From assembly GCA_019347785.1 (NCBI GenBank), contig JAHWKQ010000089.1, positions 1 to 8,311 on the forward strand: 8,311 bases of DNA. The letters run 5' to 3'. Position 1 is the first letter of the stretch. The number at the start of each line of letters is the position of its first letter. Position numbers and translations under genes: made by a program. Below the pieces are notes generated by a model, which did no database searches, had not been told where the DNA came from, and was given only the letters and a program-made list of their open reading frames with translations. Shown one piece after another: positions 5,248 to 8,311 of this stretch. The stretch comes from Actinomycetota bacterium (GTDB lineage Bacteria; Actinomycetota; Nitriliruptoria; Euzebyales; Egibacteraceae).

Positions 5248-6864
5248 TCAGGCGATCGCCGCTGCGACCTCCGCTGCCACGTTGTCGTCGACCGCCCGCT
5301 GGCCACCGAAGATGATGGCCGTGCGGATCACGTCCGCGCGGGCCGCCAGGTATTCAGCGACCGAGTCGGGCAGGTCGTCGGGGAACGTGTACAGCATCGG
5401 GCCGGGGCCGACGTCGGGGTCGCCGATGATCGCCCCTCCGGTGAGGGCGTCGGCGAAGTCGGTGACCGTGGCGATGCCCACGATCGGCGGCTGGCCGCGG
5501 AAGAACGCGTCGGAGACCGCGAGCGCCGTGCCGAAGATGTCCTGGCCGAACACCTCGGCGGTCTCGTTCTGCCCCGCGACGGCGGCGTCCTGGCCGATCG
5601 AGTACAGCGCCGCGGGCGGGTTGTTGGTGAGGTATTGCTGCGTCGCCGGCGGCATCGTGGCCTGGTCGGTGAGCAGCACCGCCGCGACCAGGGCGCGGGC
5701 GTCCGGCTGGGGCAGGAACGGGTCCTCGTGCGCCGCCGCGTACGACGCCGCACCGGCCAGCAGGCTGTCCTCGAAGTCCCCGCCGTCGGCGAGCAGGACC
5801 GTCGGCGGTGCGTTGAGCCCGAACTCGGCGATGATCGTGGCGGTCTCGAAGCGGTTGGTGCCGGCGTAGCGGAACACCTCGTAGCCCAGCGCCCGGACGT
5901 CGTCCTCGACCTGCTGCGACAGCGCCTGGAAGCCACCGAGGATGTAGACGATGTTGCCGGGGGCCGGTGGCATCAGGCGCAGCATCTCCGCGGCGACCCG
6001 CTCGTCGAGGAACGCGGTCCGCGTGAGCAGGATCGGCGCGTCCTCCTGGATGGCCAGCGGGGTGCCGGACTGGGCGTCGGGGAACAGGTCCTGGCGGGCC
6101 AGCACGATGGCGCCCGCCTCACCCTCGGCGTAGACCGCCTGCGCCGCGTCGATCGCGGTCGCGACCCGGTCGGTCCCGGCCAGGCGCACGACGCCCTCGG
6201 GGAAGCCGGACTCGAGGCCGGAGGTGAGCGTGGTCTCGGGCGCGATGTCGACGACCGCCACGCCGCTGGGCTGGGTGGCGGCCTGGTCGTAGACCAGGAT
6301 CACGCCGACTCCGACGTCGTCGGGGTCACCGATGCAGCCGTGGGCGATCGTGACGGTGTAGCGGCCCTCGCTGAAGTTCCAATCGGCGTCGCAGGCGTGG
6401 CTGGCCGGTGAGTCGGAGCGGTCCTGGACCGTGGCCTCGACCTCGCCGGCGCGGTTCTGGGACAGCTGGGCGAAGAACTCGCCGCGCTCGTCGCCGTCGG
6501 TGTCGATGAACCAGCCCAGCAGCGATCCCATCCAGTTGTTCTCACCGGCGGGGTCTTCGCCCGCCTCCAACTGCACCGACAGCTCCAGGGAGTTGACCCT
6601 GAAGTTGACGCAGTGCTCGAGGATGTCGGCGCGCGGCTCGTCGACCACGTGCTCGTTGTTCTCGACGGCCACGACGTCGTCGGCGTCGTCGGGGAAGCAG
6701 CCCTCCGCCCGCTCGCCCAGACCTGCGTTGACGAAGCCGACCCGGTCCTCGAAGTCGAAGACGTCGCTCGTCGTGGCGGCTGGTGCCGAAGGTGCGAGCC
6801 ATAGCACCATCAGCACGGCCGCTGCCGCGGCCGCCGGGCGGGTCACCATCCGCTTACCTGCCAT
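5248..6864 (-). CDS. Secreted protein with unidentified N-terminal domain and three CWB2 repeats
   Basis: Exported 538-residue surface protein. Residues 1-30 are a signal peptide (MAGKRMVTRP, Ala/Val/Leu core, cut near APAA-TTSD). Residues 31-212 form an unrecognised, probably beta-rich domain with four cysteines (56, 85, 158, 177) and an acidic DTDGDERGEF turn (121-130) that could bind calcium. Residues 226-538 are three CWB2 repeats, thought to bind anionic wall polymers. Repeat 1 has VRLAGTDRVATAIDAAQAVY and IVYILGGFQALS. Repeat 2 has FRYAGTNRFETATIIAEFG. Repeat 3 has IFGTALAVSDAF, VTDFADALTGGAI and AIIFGGQRAVDD. Repeats 2 and 3 depart more from the consensus, for example FEDSLLAG and SIGQDAAVAG. 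The frame is open upstream to 7410, but the ATG at 6864 has GGAG 5 nt ahead and starts the signal peptide. The function of the N-terminal domain is unknown; the wall-binding part is confident. Confidence 0.87.
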   Translation of the reverse strand: MAGKRMVTRPAAAAAAVLMVLWLAPSAPAATTSDVFDFEDRVGFVNAGLGERAEGCFPDDADDVVAVENNEHVVDEPRADILEHCVNFRVNSLELSVQLEAGEDPAGENNWMGSLLGWFIDTDGDERGEFFAQLSQNRAGEVEATVQDRSDSPASHACDADWNFSEGRYTVTIAHGCIGDPDDVGVGVILVYDQAATQPSGVAVVDIAPETTLTSGLESGFPEGVVRLAGTDRVATAIDAAQAVYAEGEAGAIVLARQDLFPDAQSGTPLAIQEDAPILLTRTAFLDERVAAEMLRLMPPAPGNIVYILGGFQALSQQVEDDVRALGYEVFRYAGTNRFETATIIAEFGLNAPPTVLLADGGDFEDSLLAGAASYAAAHEDPFLPQPDARALVAAVLLTDQATMPPATQQYLTNNPPAALYSIGQDAAVAGQNETAEVFGQDIFGTALAVSDAFFRGQPPIVGIATVTDFADALTGGAIIGDPDVGPGPMLYTFPDDLPDSVAEYLAARADVIRTAIIFGGQRAVDDNVAAEVAAAIA

Positions 6865-6962
6865 GTCCGCTCCATCCCCCGGCCCTCGTGAATGCCCCAT
6901 CGAGCCGGTCATGCGTGCCGGTGTCGGGCCGTGCGGCCCACGTCGCCTTCCAGTGCCGAGTG

Positions 6963-6992
6963 ACTGTAGACCGATCTCGGCGTGCGCGTAAA
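6963..6992 (-). promoter_or_regulatory. Possible promoter of the CWB2 protein gene
   Basis: On the minus strand TTTACG (6992-6987) and TACAGT (6968-6963) are 18 bp apart, about 100 bp upstream of the start at 6864. The -10 box is good and the -35 box is weak. A TTGACC at 7005-7000 lies too far from this -10 box to pair with it. The 137-bp gap to the preceding gene leaves room for an independent promoter. Confidence 0.35.
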
Positions 6993-7001
6993 GCGTCCGG
7001 G

Positions 7002-7331
7002 TCAACCCCGGCTGCGGCGGCGCCCGCGCCGGTCGTCGAGCCGTCGCACGTCGACCGCGGGGCGCGTGGAGGCGGCGACGACCTTCGCCAGGCGCGGCAC
7101 CGATCGCTGCAGCGGTGGCTCCTGCACGGGATCGGCCGGGACCGGCCGGGTCGCGCCGACAGGGGCGCGAGCGCTGTGCGCACTTAACCACTCCGAAGCG
7201 CACGCCGGCGAGCAGAAGTGGTGGGACTGGGGGTCGCCGTGGAGGCGCTGGACCATTAGCCAGCGGTGCGTTTCCGGCGCTCCCGAGACGCCGACAGCGC
7301 GGCAGGTGTCGCACACGACCGCCTCGGCCAT
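7002..7331 (-). CDS. Small protein with a probable zinc-binding Cys head
   Basis: A 109-residue cytoplasmic protein without signal peptide or membrane segment. The N-terminal half has CDTC (residues 7-10) and, about 30 residues on, HHFCSPACASEWL (38-50). Two Cys pairs with an aromatic residue before the second pair resemble zinc-ribbon or treble-clef heads such as TRASH/MYM-type fingers. The C-terminal half is polar and ends in an Arg-rich tail (VRRLDDRRGRRRSRG) that could contact nucleic acid or acidic partners. GGAAGGA sits 6 nt before the ATG (7338-7344), which supports this start and the reality of the gene. It is divergent from the plus-strand gene at 7471 and lies 137 bp upstream of the CWB2 protein gene. 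No named family is recognised, and regulation or metal handling is only a guess. Confidence 0.72.
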   Translation of the reverse strand: MAEAVVCDTCRAVGVSGAPETHRWLMVQRLHGDPQSHHFCSPACASEWLSAHSARAPVGATRPVPADPVQEPPLQRSVPRLAKVVAASTRPAVDVRRLDDRRGRRRSRG

Positions 7332-7470
7332 CTGCCATCCTTCCCCGTTGAGTCAAGCCGCGACCCGCCGTGATGACAGAGTGCTGGACGGGCCGGCCGA
7401 ATGGGTGCAATGCTAACCGGCGTCATCAACCAAGACCGCCCGGTGGCCAACGAGAGGGCAGGGGGAACGG
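7332..7470. promoter_or_regulatory. Divergent intergenic region
   Basis: This 139-bp gap separates two divergently read genes and must hold promoters for both. Ribosome sites are clear at each end (minus GGAAGGA, plus AGGGGGAACGG). No convincing -35/-10 pair was found in either direction. The AT-richer stretch near 7405-7430 is the likeliest place. Confidence 0.4.
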
Positions 7471-8136
7471 ATGCAGAAGATCATCACAGCTCTAGCCGTC
7501 GTCATGGGCCTGATGCTGCTCGCGGGTCCCGCAGCGCTCGGCCAGGAGGGTCCCTACGGCGAGATCGACCCCGACGACATCCCGACCGAGGATGCGAGCG
7601 GCGACCCCGACGACCAGGGGACGGTGTCCAGCACGCAGCCGTGCAACGAGATCCACATCGTGGGCGATGCTCCGGCGGGGGCCGACATCTTCGGCATCCG
7701 CTTCGACGAGGAGGGCTGTGCCGAGGAGGACGACTTCGTGGGTGACGCACCCACCGAGGAGCCCGCACGGGTCGTCGCGGCGCCCTCGCGCGACGTGCCG
7801 GGCGGCGACAGCGGGTCGGGCCTGTCCGCAGTCGATCTCGTGCCGCTCGCGGTGGCCGACGAGACCGGACGGTTCGTGCTCAGGCTGCGCGTACCCGCCG
7901 ACGCCGAGCCGGGTCTGCACACCGAGGAGCTCCTGGCCGTCACGCCCGACGGGGAGCAGCAGCAGATCTCCTACTCCTACGAGGTGACCGACTTCGCCGA
8001 GGCGGCGCTGCTCGACAGCGCCGAGGCCGGCGGCTCCGGCTCCAACTCCCTGATCGCCATCGTGGCGCTGCTCACCGCCGCGCTCCTGGTGGTCGGCTTC
8101 AACTGGTCGGGCCTGGCGAGCAGGTTCCGCCGCTGA
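7471..8136 (+). CDS. Secreted, very acidic protein with C-terminal membrane anchor
   Basis: Exported 221-residue protein of unknown function. Residues 1-24 are a signal peptide (MQKIITALAV start, hydrophobic core, cut at ALG before QEGP). Residues 25-110 are rich in Asp, Glu, Gly and Pro, with two cysteines (58 and 83) that could form a disulfide. Residues 118-173 look like a small beta-sandwich: VDLVPLAVAD, FVLRLRVPADAEPGLHTEEL and ISYSYEVTDF. A short Gly/Ser linker leads to a membrane helix (193-210) and the basic end ASRFRR, so the bulk faces outward. There is no LPXTG sorting signal. The ATG follows AGGGGGAACGG, a usable ribosome site. A hairpin terminator lies just downstream. No named family is recognised. 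The PADAEPGLHTE pattern recalls Ig-like domains of actinobacterial surface proteins, which is weak evidence. Confidence 0.82.
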   Translation: MQKIITALAVVMGLMLLAGPAALGQEGPYGEIDPDDIPTEDASGDPDDQGTVSSTQPCNEIHIVGDAPAGADIFGIRFDEEGCAEEDDFVGDAPTEEPARVVAAPSRDVPGGDSGSGLSAVDLVPLAVADETGRFVLRLRVPADAEPGLHTEELLAVTPDGEQQQISYSYEVTDFAEAALLDSAEAGGSGSNSLIAIVALLTAALLVVGFNWSGLASRFRR

Positions 8137-8156
8137 CCGGGCGCCCCCCAGCTCAT

Positions 8157-8185
8157 CCGGACCCCCGCTTCGGCCGGGGGTCCGG
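8157..8185 (+). terminator. Hairpin terminator with UUCG-type loop
   Basis: CCGGACCCCCG (8157-8167) pairs perfectly with CGGGGGTCCGG (8175-8185), an 11-bp stem closed by CTTCGGC, which can form a stable UUCG tetraloop. It starts 20 nt after the stop at 8136. No T-run follows. The next start codon is only 16 nt beyond, so the hairpin may act as a partial terminator or a messenger-processing site between two linked genes. Confidence 0.65.
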
Positions 8186-8201
8186 CGTCTCGTAAACCCT
8201 C

Positions 8202-8311
8202 ATGCGCACCCGCGCTGTGCTGACGGTGGCCGCCGTCCTGCTGGTGGGCGGTGCGCTCGCCGTGTCCGCGGTGGTGCTGGGCCTCGACGCGCGCGACCGG
8301 CTGCAGCAGGC
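8202..8311 (+). CDS. Start of an exported or membrane protein, cut by the right edge
   Basis: Only 36 codons are visible. They read MRTRAVLTVAAVLLVGG and go on as a hydrophobic stretch to VVLGLDARDRLQQ: a short basic start, a membrane span of about 22 residues, then a polar helix. This is a signal anchor or uncleaved signal, seen in sortases and many other single-pass proteins, so no function is assigned. No Shine-Dalgarno precedes the ATG (GTAAACCCTC). The upstream hairpin ends 16 nt earlier, so the message may be leaderless or co-transcribed with the gene before. A later in-frame start (GTG at 8217 or 8226) cannot be ruled out. Confidence 0.6.
   Translation, partial: MRTRAVLTVAAVLLVGGALAVSAVVLGLDARDRLQQ

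Noticed and set aside
5140..6411. 423-codon plus-strand open frame
   Set aside because: Antisense to the CWB2 gene and covers its terminator. The Arg/Gly/Val-rich product has no motif or ribosome site.
6865..7410. N-terminal extension of the 538-residue CWB2 protein up to 7410
   Set aside because: It would run through the zinc-head gene and put 182 residues ahead of a clear signal peptide. The ATG at 6864 has a good ribosome site.

Overview
The window is about 73% G+C (an estimate by eye) with strong G/C bias at third codon positions. It looks like chromosome from a high-GC actinobacterium. Two proteins carry triple cell-wall-binding type 2 (CWB2) modules, which fits deep-branching actinobacterial groups such as Nitriliruptoria-like lineages. 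That placement is an inference; there is no rRNA or other marker here to fix it. Most genes lie on the minus strand.

Minus strand, 4702 down to 1: this is the most informative part. A good sigma-70-type promoter (TTGACC, 17 bp, TACGGT) leads into a compact cobalamin (B12) riboswitch at 4555-4640. After an mRNA leader come three genes whose stop and start codons overlap as GTGA. The first (4436-2154) is a secreted 760-residue protein with an alpha/alpha-barrel (prenyltransferase-like) domain, a DUF4430 domain and three CWB2 repeats. The barrel plus DUF4430 order is that of animal transcobalamin and intrinsic factor. The second (2157-1129) is a secreted DUF4430 domain on a long Pro/Ala/Thr stalk with a C-terminal membrane anchor. 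The third (1132 to the left edge) is the T component of an energy-coupling-factor (ECF) vitamin transporter. Read together, they suggest a B12-repressed surface capture and uptake system: a wall-bound corrinoid binder, a membrane-tethered binder, and an ECF importer. Its ATPase and S subunits would lie beyond the left edge.

Middle: a small VOC/glyoxalase-family protein (5165-4740) lies just upstream of that promoter on the same strand. It follows a 14-bp terminator hairpin that ends a 538-residue secreted protein (6864-5248). That protein has an unidentified N-terminal domain and three CWB2 repeats. Upstream of it is a 109-residue protein with a Cys-rich, probably zinc-binding head (7331-7002).

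Right end, plus strand: a divergently transcribed, very acidic, secreted and membrane-anchored protein of 221 residues (7471-8136) is followed by a hairpin terminator and by the first 36 codons of another membrane or exported protein, cut by the window edge.

No tRNA, rRNA, insertion sequence or CRISPR array was seen. Long plus-strand open frames opposite the minus-strand genes are treated as high-GC shadows.
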